Made by a program: the position numbers and the translations under genes
In this document: one piece after another, positions 33,327 to 46,020 of the stretch
How positions within the stretch are numbered: the first letter of the stretch is position 1
Layout of the letters: each line of letters starts with the position of its first letter
Assembly (NCBI GenBank): GCA_010094025.1
Contig: ML991855.1
Coordinates: 1-64,000, forward strand
Origin: Viridothelium virens
Lineage: Eukaryota > Ascomycota > Dothideomycetes > Trypetheliales > Trypetheliaceae
Direction of reading: 5' to 3'
DNA: 64,000 nucleotides
The notes under the pieces: model-generated
The model's input: only the letters and a program-made list of their open reading frames with translations
Told to the model about the DNA's origin: nothing
Database searches by the model: none

Positions 33327-34837
33327 ATGGCTACCCAGCGAGAACGCCGATGGTGGACCAGTCAGGAAGATGATATTTTGAAGAATGGGGTGCGAATTCA
33401 ATGTAATCGCCTGCTGCCGCTCCTGACCTATGTGGTCACATGTTTCTTTGGGTTACGGCTGAATTCTAATCATTGCATCATGTATCATAGTGCGCGAAGA
33501 TGGCACTGTCCAAAACTGGAACGACATCGCTGCATCGTTGCCCGATCGCACCAACAAAGACTGCCGCAAGCGATGGTCCAAGATACAGCTGGACATCAGA
33601 AAGGGGGCATGGACACGAGAAGAGGATGAGCGTCTCAAGCAAGCAGTTGAACAACTAGGCTTCAAGTTCGTTACCTCTCATTCTCTTACTCCTCGACTTT
33701 GCAACCCTGTTCAGATTTTGAGACTCACTCTCAGCTCTCATAGATGGTGTCAAGTGGCCACTATGGTCCAAACTCGTAATGCAGACCGTAAGTACTCATC
33801 CGGTATGATTCTCGGTCCGCTTCAACTAACATGCATTCGGCGGCAGAGTGTGCAAAACGATGGCAGCATGTGTTGGGGCCTGACTTCAAGCACTCTCCAT
33901 GGACTCCCGAAGAGGATAGAAAATTGCTGGACGCCATCACAAAATACGGCAATAACTGGAAGCAAATCGGGCTATCAGATCTACCTGACCGCTCCACTCA
34001 CGATATTCGTAATCGGTGAGACCAGAAAAAACCTGTGCCAAACGGTGACACTAGCTGAATATATCAAGGAGTCTTCTTCTTGGTCGTCGGAGCCGAAAAA
34101 CACTTCCTAGACGCCCTGTCCCAGCTCAACAACCTAGCCCGCCATTTGATGATGACGATATGGTGAACGGTGGACCACAGGGTAGTGATGGAGAAGAGGA
34201 CGACGGTGATGAGGATGCGTGTGATGAAAATTCTGAATGTGAATATACCGGCTCATCAGAATTACACCAAGCTCAGGAGTCGTCCAGGGGTATCATGACT
34301 CAGCAGGAAATCAGCATCCCCTCAGAGCTCAGAATTGATCCCGTTTGCATTCCGCACTTTCAGCAGCCTCATACATCTTCAGCGACGCATTTGACGACGA
34401 ATTCTGTGTTTGAGCCGCACTGGTCAGGTACTACAAGACAGGACCAGACTTACGTGGGGCTTTCAACGCCCTGTAGTGGCTCTACAGCATGGTTCAATGC
34501 ATTAGAGTCCACAACGTCCGATGCAGCTGCTTCTCAAACTCCATGGTTGGCCAAAAGTGCCACGGATGAACAATGCTTTCAGAATCCCGCATTACTCGAT
34601 GTTGGGTACTTCGATATACCAGGAAGCAAAGATGGCTCGAGCAACCATGTGGGCATTGAGAACAATGCCAGTGCAAGTGTCTATGCCCATGGCGAAACTC
34701 GCAAAGAAATCAAACAAAAGGGCAGTGTCACTCTGACTCTGAGCCAGGTGGATCCGTGTATTGCCCACGAGATTATGGGAAGCGTTCTCAAACACAGTGC
34801 AGGCCTCAAAATCCAGTGCATTGTCAACGATAATTAA
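33327..34837 (+). CDS. Three-repeat Myb/SANT DNA-binding protein
   Basis: Five exons (33327-33402, 33491-33665, 33744-33787, 33847-34015, 34069-34837) give 410 residues with consistent phases; the first intron has a less usual GTAATC donor. Three Myb repeats fill the N-terminal 155 residues. They begin [24 protein letters not shown] and [12 protein letters not shown], each with its spaced Trp residues and ending in [23 protein letters not shown] and [10 protein letters not shown]. The C-terminal half is acidic at first (DDDDM...[12 protein letters not shown]) and otherwise low complexity, as in activators. It is divergent from the PKS and sits next to the A-T-R gene, so it is a candidate pathway regulator. 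Fungal three-repeat Myb proteins are also general developmental factors, so this role is unproven. Confidence 0.88.
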
Positions 34838-35015
34838 GATAGATCTCCTAAGTGCCGCTGGGCACGTGTAAATATATACATCACGTAGACCAAGTCTGTG
34901 GCACAGAAACCCTTGAATATTGTATTGCATAAGCCATTGCTCCTACCGCTCGCCTACCCAAAGCTCTAACTCCGAGCTTTTCAGTCGCCGCTGGGCGAGA
35001 AGTGAAGTTAAGTGG

Positions 35016-35025
35016 GACCCGAGTT
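35016..35025. promoter_or_regulatory. Cluster motif upstream of the A-T-R reductase
   Basis: GACCCGAGTT (with a preceding G, GGACCCGAGTT) lies about 258 bp upstream of the first in-frame ATG of the reductase gene, in the gap after the Myb gene. Confidence 0.6.
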
Positions 35026-35282
35026 CCACTGCTCCACAATAACTGCTCCCGGCCACTCGGGCTGCCGGTGTCCCCAACTTGGGCCCACCAAGCCTGATTG
35101 GTTTGCCTTTCATAGCTGAGGTCAACAGCAACGAGAACCCACCACCTGTCGACATATCTCTGCTTGCATTGGACAGATGGGCACTAAAGGGCGTTTTTCG
35201 TGATTTCGTAGCTGGAAAAGTTCATAACCTAGCAACAGGCATCCCTCCAGTCGTCGACCTTCACATACAAGCATTCGCTGGG

Positions 35283-38200
35283 ATGACGGTCTCTACAAAT
35301 ATGGCAGCTTTCATAACACCCAAAGTGAATCTGGACCCCGGAATGGGGCCGGGCATACGAACATTGCCTGAACTCGTTGACTTCCACGGTGAAAATAATC
35401 CGCAGCACCTTTTCTGTATCCAAGCGGAAAAGAACAATCGTTTTGTGACAGTGAACTACGAGAGGCTACAGCGAGCTATAACCCGCTGTCAGGCTTGGCT
35501 GAAAGAAGATGCCATTGGTCTTCACGCGCCTATCATCGATACTAACGGGCAAGTGAAGAAATGCGCGCCCGTTGCCATCCTGATGGAAAGTCACGTGGGT
35601 CTAGCGATCTATGTGCTCGCACTGATGGGTCTTGGTGTGCCAGTTATACTGCTATCGGCGCGCTTGAGTGCACCTGCCGTGCGCCATCTCATCCGAGAAA
35701 CAGGCGCGAAGTTCGTTGTTGTATCGCCACGCCTGCAACCCCTTGCTTCTGAAGCTTTCCCTGCCGTAGAGAATGGTAAAGGAAGAGGAGCTGAAAATGA
35801 AATGAAAATCCGCCAAGCAGCTGGATATGAAGATTTTCTGAAAGATGAGGAGTTTGCAGATGTATATCAACCTATGCGAGTGGCGCATTCAAGCCACTTC
35901 GTCTCCGAAGACGACCGCCAAGTGCTCATTCTCCATTCTTCAGGGACTTCAGGGCTCCCGAAGCCAATTCCCTGCTCCCATCGATATTACTTGGGTTACG
36001 CAACATGTCATACCTTCAATTCCAATGAGGAAGCTCACGGTCTTACCGTCTCGACACTGCCATTCTTTCACGTAAGTCTTGAGAAAGCGAATGATGCTGC
36101 GAGCTTCGCATTAACTGTGGCGACAGGGATTTGGCTTCGTGGCAATCTGCTTGTCTCTCAGTATTGGCAAAACGATATGCATCCCTCCACCTTCTATGAT
36201 TCCGAATGGTGCATCCACTGCATCGCTCATAGAAGAAGCTGGAGCGAAAGCATTGTTAACCGTGCCGTCGATTTTGGAGGAGATTGAGTCTCTACCGGAG
36301 AACAAAGGGCATGAGGTACTTCGAGCACTGGATTTTGTTGGTTTTGGTGGTGGCGCACCGAAGGCGTCTGTCGGAGACAGGCTCGACGCTGCTGGAGTAA
36401 GATTGGTCATGCAATACGGCGCTACCGAAACTGGACCACTGACCCCGTTTTTCATACCTGCTAGGGGATATGACTGGCGTCGACTGAAGCTGCGAAGTGA
36501 CACACTTAAACCGCTTCAAGTCAGACTGGATCATGTCGACGTGGACGAGGATCAGCAGCCTGACTCCGACTCTGAGCGAGCCTATAAGTATAAGCTTAGT
36601 CTGCGGCCATTCGGATGGAAAGAGCGCTTCGAGCTCCAAGATCTGATCGTAACCAGGCGGGAGTTACCCCTGGAAAGCGACATCGGACAACTAGAATTCT
36701 TTATTGCCGGCCGTACTGATGACTTAATTTGCCTTGCAACAGGCGAGAAAGTACGGCCTACCATATTGGAATCTCTCCTCAGACAGCACGACGGCGTAAA
36801 GGATGCCACTGGCTTTGGAGAGAAGCAGTTTGAATTGGTGATCATCATCGAGTCCACCAAAGTCATCAGAGATGACGAGATGGAGAACTTCAAGGCGTCG
36901 ATATGGCCAGCAATCGAGGCTGCCGGCCGTGAAATGGATGCCCATGCTAGGATCACGTCGCTAGCTGCCATACTGGTTGTACCGCCCGGCGCCCTCCCAC
37001 GATCAGATAAGGGGACTATCCTCCGAAATACGGTGGCCAAGAAGTTTGGTGAAGAGATAGCGGAGCTCTATCGCAATCTGGAGGCAAATGTAGCCGCACC
37101 CCCGCTTGACTTGTCCTCGCCGCGGACAAGTATTAGGGCTCTTGTGACAGAAAACGTCCAGTGGCAAGCACATGATGTCGACATGCAGGACAACGACGAC
37201 TTCTTTGCTTGGGGAATGGATAGTCTTCAGGCAACTAAGCTGCGAAGGTTGCTAACAGCCTCGATACGCGCGACACATGCCGCGCTTGGGTCTGAGGCAG
37301 ACCGCGTCCTGCCCGTTGATGAGATCACCGACGACTTTGTGTATCTTCATCCATCTGTCAGCATGCTTGTTGAGGCGTTGATTCCAAAACATTCGACACC
37401 AAACGGGATCATACATGAATCAGAACTCATAGAACAGCTTGTCAGTAAGTACACCGGCAGAGATAATCGTGGGGATCGAAAGAAAGTGGTCTTACTTACA
37501 GGCGCCACTGGAAGCTTGGGTTCCTTCTTCCTTGAACAGCTTCTCAAGGATGACTCAGTGGATTGCGTCATCTGTCTGAACAGACCCGGGAGAGAGACTC
37601 CAATTGAAGCCCAACGACTTGCCATGAAATCACGGGGCATCTCAGTAAGTGATGACATGTGGACCAAGGTCGAGATACGCCAAACTAGCACAGCAGCCCC
37701 TTGCCTCGGATTGGTACAGTCTGAGTACGAGCGCCTAGCGACCGAAGTAACGCACATTGTACACATTGCATGGCCGATGAATTTCAAGATGGGTCTGCAG
37801 TCTTATGATGCCTCGTTCAGAAGCCTGCAGAACCTGATCCAGCTAGCTCGCAAGGCACACTTTTACCATCAGGACAGGAAACCAAGAGTACTCTTCATAT
37901 CTTCCATCTCCACTGTTGGTAACTATCCATTGGTAAAGGGAGAAAGCCTGATTCCTGAAGTCGCTGTTCAGGATTCGGCCTGGACGCTTAAGCTCGGTTA
38001 TGCCAACGCCAAACTTGTATGCGAGAAGATGGTCCAACGCGCAACTGAGGATTACCCGGAGATTGAGGCAGGTTTGGTCAGAGTAGGGCAAATTGCAGGC
38101 GCCAGCAGTGGCTATTGGAACGCCAATGAACACTTTGTCGCCGTGTGCGCTTCGTCTCAGAAGATAGGGAAATTTCCCGATCTCCGTGGGGTAAGTCCTC

Positions 38201-38648
38201 CCAATCCGTATCTGACCACCGTCCTACTAATCGCTATGAAAAGACGTTGTCCTGGATTCCAGTTGATTCAGCCGCCAAAGTACTCTCCGAGATCGTGTTC
38301 GACCATCGCCCGCTCCGAATGGTCTATCATCTGGAGAATCCCGCTCGACAGGATTGGAAAGAGGCAGTGATGCTCATCTCTAGGGAGCTCCCCATATCCA
38401 GCTCATCCATCATCCCACTAGAGCGTTGGCTGGAACTTGTTGCGTCTGCGCCAGGAGTGGACAATCCTGCATCGGGTCTCATAGACTTTCTTCGAAACGA
38501 TTTTCTCAAAATGTCGTGTGGGTCTATAGTTTTGGACACATCCAACTCGCGCACCGTGAGCTCAACTATGGCCAACATGGGACCCGTTGGAGAGGATACA
38601 ATCAAAGCCTATCTCTCCTACTGGAGAAGAATAAAGCTATTGAAATAA
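35283..38648 (+). CDS. NRPS-like carboxylate reductase (A-T-R)
   Basis: Three exons (35283-36071, 36127-38190, 38244-38648) give 1085 residues. I chose the ATG at 35283; the open frame extends 204 bp upstream without an ATG. The adenylation domain has LHSSGTSGLPKPIP (about 218-231), FFHGFGF built across the first splice, YGATETG (about 358) and GRTDDLICLATGEKV. The thiolation site is WGMDSLQATKLRRLL (Ser about 625). The thioester reductase domain has GATGSLGSFFLEQLL (about 721) and the SDR pair YANAK (about 886). Such enzymes activate an aryl acid, tether it and release it reductively, usually as an aldehyde. Its natural partner here is the acid released by the PKS (inference). No condensation domain is present. 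A cluster motif lies upstream. Confidence 0.95.
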
Positions 38649-39383
38649 GAGACTGGAAGGTCAAAATACGTCATGGACTCATGATTTGTCAATTTATGTG
38701 TTACAAATATTTAACTTGAGATTGATTTAACGAATCTGACCGGTTCTGAAAATCAAGTAAAACATCCGGGGAATGTAAAGCAAGATAAAGGTAGCTTACC
38801 GCGGAATGTGTTGCTTATGTATCATATGTGGATATGTGCTGGATTGAAGCAAAACATAAAGCTATTCATCCATCCCCGGGATCAATAACAGCCGGCGAAG
38901 CCTGACCTGGTCCAAAAAGGCTGGATACCCGTGCTGTGGTCCCTGCTTTGATATAGTAGGAAAGACTCGCTTTTTGTCGAGCACGAGAACAGGTTTGAGA
39001 GAGGCCGAGGGGACAGGTTTACTTTGAAGGAAAACTACTATTGCTTGAACCGAAACTCACCACGCAAAGTCGTACAAAACGCTAAGTGAGCTGCCTTGTA
39101 GGGTAGTCACAGAACGAGCTGATACACCTCGTGTGGGATAAAGGAGATCCTGTTGAGACTTATATCTTAATTGATGTGAGACACTTCGGTGGTGGATGAA
39201 ACGTGCGCTAGATGTTTCGATGTTAATCGGTTTTGAATCGACTGCAGGTGTTCTTGTTGCTTCTTAGTTGTAAGCAACTGGCACTTGTAAACCCTGAGAT
39301 GATGTCCCAATGCCCCTGCCAGCTTCGAAGAAAGCCAGATATGTAAACCCAGACAGCATATCAACTTCTCATCGACTCGGAAG
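38649..39383. other. 3' flank of the A-T-R gene, nothing recognised
   Basis: AT-rich. The short minus-strand frame at 39167-39409 has no family match that I can see and may be the decayed 3' end of the neighbouring GMC relic. Confidence 0.45.
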
Positions 39384-40575
39384 TCAGATCTCAACAGCCT
39401 GTCCGGCAATTGCGAGAACCAAGACTGGATAATGGCCTAATAGCAATACAGGTATGACACTAGCGTCAACTTTCCGCAACTTATAAACCCCAATGGCATT
39501 GAGCGAGCTAGCAGCAACTCTACCCATGATACACATTCCCGCTGCACGGTAAAAGGAGGTCGCGCTCATTGCGAGTTATTGATCAATGGATGCATCAGAA
39601 GCGTTTGCTCCAAGCTCCTCGTGTTCTGGTGGAGGGGTTCCATCGGCCATCATTGACTGGCCTTCAGGCGAGTCGACAGGAGACGGAGAGGTGGCACGGT
39701 AGGCTTCTCGAGGGCAGATTCATCCACTTCAGTGGTAAAATACTTTGGATCGATAACCGGCAGCGCTGTTGAGTCTGATACTTGTAGCGAAAGGTCTCCC
39801 CGAGAGGTTGGTAGGCCGTGCATGTGATAAGTCACGATTGGAGTCTCGTCGAGAGGCATGTTGAATCGAATCCATTCGTAACCAAACATAGGATAAGGAC
39901 ATCAGATTCGATGAGACCATGGACCTTTGAGTAAGCCGTGGTCATCATTTCCCTATGAGCCTTCGTCTTTCCCAATGGACGGCTGAAGTCCCGAATAGGA
40001 GATGGGAACTGTGTCAAGCCAGTCCACTAAGTTCGCCTTCTGGAAAGCAGGGTCGACGAATAGTGGAGACCTAGCTGCCAGCTTTTCCCTGCATGACGCA
40101 ATCCAGTACCGAAACACCATCGAGTGGTCATACAGCTTTCGCCCAACGTCAAGACTGACATGCTGGCTCATTCCGTGCTCCTCTTTTTCCAAAGAGTAAC
40201 GAATATCCGAAAGAAATAACAGTCGTGGCAAGCAGTAAGCGCCGGAAGACACGACAACCTCACCACCGGGTTTGATTCGTACCTTACGGCGGCTGGCGGG
40301 TTTCTCAACTAGTAATTAATACAATGTTACCTCAGTTCAACTGTTATGACCATGTTGGCCCATGTAAAGGCGGTGGTAATATGGACCAACAAGGTCTTAA
40401 CAGTGAATTCGAAATAACATTGTATTGATTACCTGTTGAGGAACCCCCCAGCCGCCGTAAGGTAGTCCACTACCATCTATATGCTGAAGAACAACTGCGG
40501 AGTTGCCGTGCTTATCATTGTCGTTAGTGAGAACTCGAGCGACAACTATTTTCGTTATCACGTATCTCCTTTAGC
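39384..40575 (-). pseudogene. GMC oxidoreductase relic carrying a MITE
   Basis: The C-terminal half of a GMC flavin oxidase (aryl-alcohol-oxidase/choline-dehydrogenase family) is readable in broken frames. In order: TKIVVARVLTN, then the MITE, then GGEVVVSSGAYCLPRLLFLSDI (the conserved AGAxxSPxLLxLSGI block), GLPTSRGDLSLQVSDS...PVIDPKYFTTEVD, and the catalytic C-terminus SFYRAAGMCIMG...LRKVDASVIPVLLLGHYPVLVLAIAGQAVEI. There is at least one in-frame stop (before LAMSATSFYRAAG), other frame changes, and no FAD-binding N-terminus was found upstream. The active-site His-Pro is changed to Tyr-Arg in FYRAAG. It follows the A-T-R gene and could once have been a tailoring enzyme of the pathway. Confidence 0.82.
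40280..40464. mobile_element. Palindromic MITE, copy 4 (185 bp), inside the GMC relic
   Basis: TACCTTACGGCGGCTGG...CCAGCCGCCGTAAGGTA with TA at both ends. GMC-like sequence continues on both sides, so the element landed inside that gene. The left terminal repeat has extra substitutions (GGCGGGTTTCTC), so it is older than copy 3. Confidence 0.92.
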
Positions 40576-42674
40576 GGTAGACGATGATCGTGGATCGGCG
40601 GAAATCGTCACCTCTGTTTTCGACGAACCGAGCCAAACTAGTAGGTAATCTATTGTTTGCGTCCGGCACTCGGTGAAAGGCAGTCTGCAATTAGCCCTTC
40701 CAAGTAGACTCGCGGAGAGGACAACTGCGGCCTGAAGTGCTAGCATACTGACGTTGTATACAACGGTTGAACGGACCCTCAGATCCGTGTTTTCCTGGGT
40801 CAGCTTGAGGGGTGGAGTAGTATTAAGTCCTTTCAAAGATGAAAGAGGGCCTTCATAGCTCCATCACTTGTCCGATACAGCGCATTCTGTGTAGTCCAGA
40901 GCATCAGCGTGAACCCATCCACCCATCACACGGTCAAACTTATTGTCAATTCTATGTCTTGCAGACTATCAGTATACCCAAATTCGTCACGACTCCGCGA
41001 GACAAGGCTTTGACTCCGCATTTGTGACACGGTTTATCATCAAGATGGTGCTGAGAGACTGTCACGTAGCCCCAGTCTCCTTCCGAAAAGTGAAATTTGG
41101 AGTATCGGATGGTTTCGATAACTGTAGGTGCTCTATTACATCTTTTTCAGCCTCTGAGACCGATCTTTGGCGATGGATACCGATGAATCAGCGTCGAGGC
41201 AAGGACACGACCATCGGTCTCTCCGCAAGCACGATGAAGTCATATGATCATCTGTTGGACCATATTAGCATTGGAATGGACGATAGCGTATCTTTGGATT
41301 GACTGCTCTACCTGATGTCGGCAGAATTTACCGAGACAGATCTTGGAAGGATGGTATTCAAGAGATACAAAGCTTCCCGTCTGGAGGCCTTAACAGTATC
41401 AAGGTCGGCGGAGACTACGCCAAGCCAGATATACTGGAGATAAAAATGTGTGAGGCAACAAAGTTAACGCCAGCTAACGAACGAGTATTCAGGACGCTTA
41501 TTGCCCGCAGCTGCGCCACAGAGGTCCGCCCTACTCGAACGTCGAATCCAGAGCATCCAAGCCATCGTGGGACGGGATATGGAGATGTACGGGCCGAGCC
41601 GGCTAGAGAGCGGCCGAGGAAGCTTGCCTATCGTCGTAAAGGCCAGACTGATAGGGGTGCTGGAGCATACGCAGGATTTGGATATAAAAGGACTACGACC
41701 GTCAGGCTACTGCTGTCTATCCATGAAGTTACCTCCCAAGGCGGGTTCTCATGCAATTCGTGGAGCGCGTGTGCATACGTACCTTGTATGAAAAGAAGGC
41801 TCGAGAACGAAACCCCGAGGCCTCTACCAGACCGGAAGAATGCACTAGATCTGCGGAGTATTGGTCGCTGCAAGATAATTGAGTCGCGAATCTCCGACGC
41901 GCGTTCGCGTCATCGCGTACCGTACTCTAGAGCTGTTTGCATGTTCGGCAAACGTAGGTCGCCTACCTAAGGTTCTTTTCGATAAAATATTCACAGGACT
42001 CCGTATTCAATACAGACCAAATCAGAAAATCTCCCACAGAAGTAAGGACATTGAGGACAGCCCAGATACAATATTACTCTCTTCTGTGATTTGCTACTCT
42101 AGAGGTCTCGAAGCCGAGCTTGCGAGGCTCGCGTGCCCACTCGACATGATCCCAGGGTCAACAATCAGGCCTGCAACTGGACGTGCTTTGCCAAGGACAT
42201 CTGCAGAAGATCATAGCTCGAAGAGTAAAGCAAGAAAAGCAGTAGAAGAATTCAACATTGCATATCTCATTTCTCAGATCACTGCTCGCGGAGCTGAATG
42301 GTACCGTCAGTGTCACTACTGTGGAGTTTTTATAATGATTGCGATATCGTTGAAAGAGTCCTCTTCCTGAGTTCAGCACACGCTCCAACCAAGGCTGATT
42401 CCGGAGGCAATGCTAACATGGATATCTGGGCCAATCAGTGCTGTACGCAGCAATCGTAGTGCTGTATCACCCCGGTTCTGTGTGGCTGTGTCTGCATGCA
42501 GGCGATCTGCCGACGGTGCAGGCTCCACCCCATAATAAATGTCGAAAAGCTTGAGATAAACCTACGGAGCCTGGTAGCATCTTCATGATGTTTTCTCTCA
42601 TCCCAAAACATACGATATTGGATCCCACTTTTTAATATCTCCAAGGCTTGTTGTTGCATTACATTACAAGTTTG
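40576..42674. other. Gene-poor stretch with unassigned open frames
   Basis: Medium-length plus-strand frames exist at 41299-41970 and 41879-42370, but they overlap, show no domain I can name and do not splice into a convincing gene. They may be debris of a lost gene. Confidence 0.4.
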
Positions 42675-44907
42675 ATGGCGGAAATCTTTGGAGTCGTTGC
42701 CAGTAGCCTTGAGGTTGTCAAGACAGTGCTTAAACTGCGAAGTCTCTGGAGCGAAGTCAAAGAAGCGCCAGCAACAGTGTCTGATCTTCTGGAAAAAGCC
42801 GAGCTCATCGGGAATATCCTGTCTGCGACTGAAGCTACGTTTTTGTCCGCAAATCTCCCTCCAAACCTTTGTCATACAGCCCACGTTACGGAAAGCATCG
42901 CGCTGTGTCACAGAGCGCAAAAGTCACTTAATGATGCTGCTGAAATGCTAGACAGAAAGTTGATCTCCACGCACAGATTTAGGAGAAAGCTTGTCGCAGT
43001 CAAGATATGCCTCAAGAAGGAAGACATCGAAAGACTCACGACAAAACTGGATCGGGCTGTACGACTCTTAATTCTGGCCAATCAGCATGTTCAGAGTGCT
43101 CAAAGTAATTACATGCTATCTCAATTGTATCGTCACCTGGCTTTCTTCATTTCTAGGTTGCTGATATGTTACAGATCATCTGCAGTAAAGCAACCTCGCA
43201 TGATCGGATCTAAAGCCTCTACAGATACTACACTCATTCCAAAACCGGTCTTATCTGACGGTATTGGACGAATCTCGACTAGCTCAGGTAGCCGTCATCT
43301 AGATCAGAACCATCAGCCAAACTCCACCATGCCCTCTACGTGGAGTATACGCCGCCTTCGACTAAGTCTTCAGTATCATTATACGTCGAAAGAGTTTTCT
43401 TGGCGATTTTCGTTGCCCACCTGGTACACACAAATAATCTGGGAGATACAGGTGGCCAGGGCTATTTCCGGATGGAATTTTTTCATCAGAAAATATACCT
43501 ATCGACAGTGGGACTCAACAGTGTTTAAGTGTGTTCAGGCAGGGAACATCGAGGCCCTGCAGGAGCTCTTCGACCGTGGAGAGGCTTCGCTGTTTGATAG
43601 GGAATTTTTCAGTGGCAGTACGTTACAGCATGTGAGTTCATAAGATATGAACATACTTCTCCAAGGCTTATCGCTTGTAGGAAGCTTTGGGGTTCGGAAG
43701 ATCGAAAGTTTCCCGGTTTTTGACCGAACAGGGGCTGGATGTCATGGAAGTTGATGCAAAAGGACAGTAAGAGTTTTTGCCACTCACTTGTCTTTCCGCA
43801 ACGCTATACTCATCTATTAATGTCAGGTCTGCCCTCCTATTCTCCAGCTTCTGGTCCCATAGTACCTCGGACGACGAGGTCAATGAGACGTGCAACATAC
43901 TGGTCTCTTACTCTCAGGATATTGACAACGGAAATATCAGACGTGCACTTTGGGCACTGTGTAGTAATGTCAGAAGTCCGCAATAATTCAAAATGATACG
44001 CGATTGGTGGTTTCCATCATACGACACAGTTCCGATCGTCTTGCGACTGGCAGCGGTCCGAAGCCTCCGGATCGGGTTATCCTCCAGCCCTGCCAAAATT
44101 TTCGGGTATACTGTATCCAGCGATGGCTGCATCACGGAGCAATTTGTAAAAATATCAGTGGAGAAACGCATGTCTCTCTTACATGCGGCGACGTATATGT
44201 ACGGATATGAAAGAGCATATTTCTCTAAGGAGGACGAACACAGCTGGCAAGACCTTTTGCGTCGCCTTGTGCGTATCAGTGAAGACTTGCATGGATTAGA
44301 CACTTGGCATAGCTTGCCAGCAGCCACACTGAACGTGCATAGTTGGGATGAGGATGCTTCAGGTTTCGACGTAGAATATATGTTATAGACGGCGACACCT
44401 TTTCTAGCTTTAATCAAAGGCGCGGTTATGGACTTTTACTCCCCAGAAAACAATGACTTCCATACACTAGTATTGGGTGCAGTGCGAGTCTGGCTGGGTG
44501 TCCTTTCGGACTGCGGCATTGATCTGGACGGGTACGGACGCCGGGAACAACAGGTCTTCCTTCAGGAGACCCCGGATGTGAGGGAGCATTTGGCTTGCTG
44601 CAGTGAGCTGGATCCTCGGAATGAGCATCCTCCAAATATTGATATACCCTGGTCCATAGAATGCGCTTTTTGGACCGATGGGCCGGTGTCACATCTATCT
44701 CGCTATCGGTCCGGCGCCGAGATACCGCCTTTGCGACTTGCTAACTTCACGTATGGACCTCGGCCGGAAGATTGGGAACTACAGTTTGAATCGTGTGAAG
44801 AAGAGTGGATTGGAACCTTTTGGTCTCTCATAGAGCGACAAGAGGACATAGGCCGACTTGCATCGAGCACACCTCCTACTCCTGGCGGATGGGTTGAGGA
44901 GGGATGA
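42675..44907 (+). pseudogene. Ankyrin protein with fungal STAND-type N-terminal domain, two in-frame stops
   Basis: From ATG 42675 the protein begins MAEIFGVVASSLEVVKTVLKLRSLWSEVKEAP, typical of the fungal N-terminal domain found on STAND and ankyrin proteins, followed by helices to about residue 150. After GNIEALQELFDRGEASLFD, an ankyrin-like block, two plausible introns (around 43633-43680 and 43769-43827) lead to LGFGRSKVSRFLTEQGLDVMEVDAKGQSALLF. The same frame then meets stops at 43984-43986 and 44386-44388, yet coding-like sequence in that frame continues (RDWWFPSYDTVP...; VLGAVRVWLGVLSDCGIDLDGYGRREQ...; FTYGPRPEDWELQFESCEEEWIGTFW), ending at 44907. The C-terminal part fits the standard tail of fungal ankyrin proteins. 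Either a pseudogene or shorter than its family; unspotted introns are possible but would be unusually short. Confidence 0.65.
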
Positions 44908-46020
44908 ATAAGGTAGACCTTCTAGGTCAATCTTTCTCCTCTCGTCTTCTGAGAAGGTATGTTCCAACCTTTTCCTTTGCCTAAAAAGAGCGAAATCGAA
45001 AATTCTGATAATCACTAAAGTCTTCTTTGTGTAAGACTGCTGTGCTCCTTCAACTCCTTTTTTAAGTACCCTGGGTCGCTTTCGCGGTGAGCATGTTGCG
45101 TAAACGCTTGCTCGCTGTTACGATTACAATCATATGTGATTGTGAAGAAAGATATGTGGTCTAATAGAAAGTATTCGAGGCCGTTTAGTGTTCAGCTCTG
45201 CCTCCTATACGGGATGAAGGACCAGCTTTGCCCTCGTTTTGATCTTCGCTGATCGAACTCTTATCTTACACGATCCATTCTTGCCTTCTCTGATGTTTGG
45301 TATCTGAAACAAAACGTACAGAAAAGCAGTCACAGCTGCTGATAAACTTCGGTAGCTAACGAACAGACATCATAAGAATGGTGGTTAAACGCATATCAGG
45401 AGCGAACCTGAGAATCTGTCAGGGCCCCCGCTCGGTGCTATCTTGGTGCAGAATATTATCCCGCACAACAGCATCGGCGCAGTATCGGAAGTGCAAAAGA
45501 TCAAACTCAATCGAGCCATCGCGTGTAGATGTCAGACATAAACTTGTGATCCAGAGAGGGTATTAGACACTCCAGGCGTTGTCGTCTGAGCAAGCAGGTC
45601 CTCTTTTCTATTAGATAGCAAGCGTTCTCTTGAGAAGTGAGGGTGTTCGTTCCACGTTCTCCACTATTGACTAAATTATATGAGTACATGGAAGATTGCA
45701 TCGACTCTAACCACTGAAAAGCTCTTGATATCGAATGATCGACCGTCAATCGGGCTACAAAGACCGGGAAATACCATTAAAACGTTGGTTCACCAGGAGA
45801 TGAAAGAATTTATAGACCACCGAAGCTCTGCCATGAGCCTCAATATAGCATATGGGTGACCCATCAATTCTTGCCTCGGCCCATGGATGATCGCAATAAG
45901 ACTTTATCATGATACCCTTCACGGACAAGCCCCCGATTGTAGACATCAGCTGATTTCTCATCAATGGCTGTAGCTGTGTTTTTGGTGTTCGCAACTAGGC
46001 TGTGTGGCGGGAGGCTGAAA

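Noticed and set aside
41299-42370. Possible gene from the overlapping plus-strand frames
   Set aside because: No recognisable domain, no consistent splice model and overlapping frames; left as an unassigned stretch.
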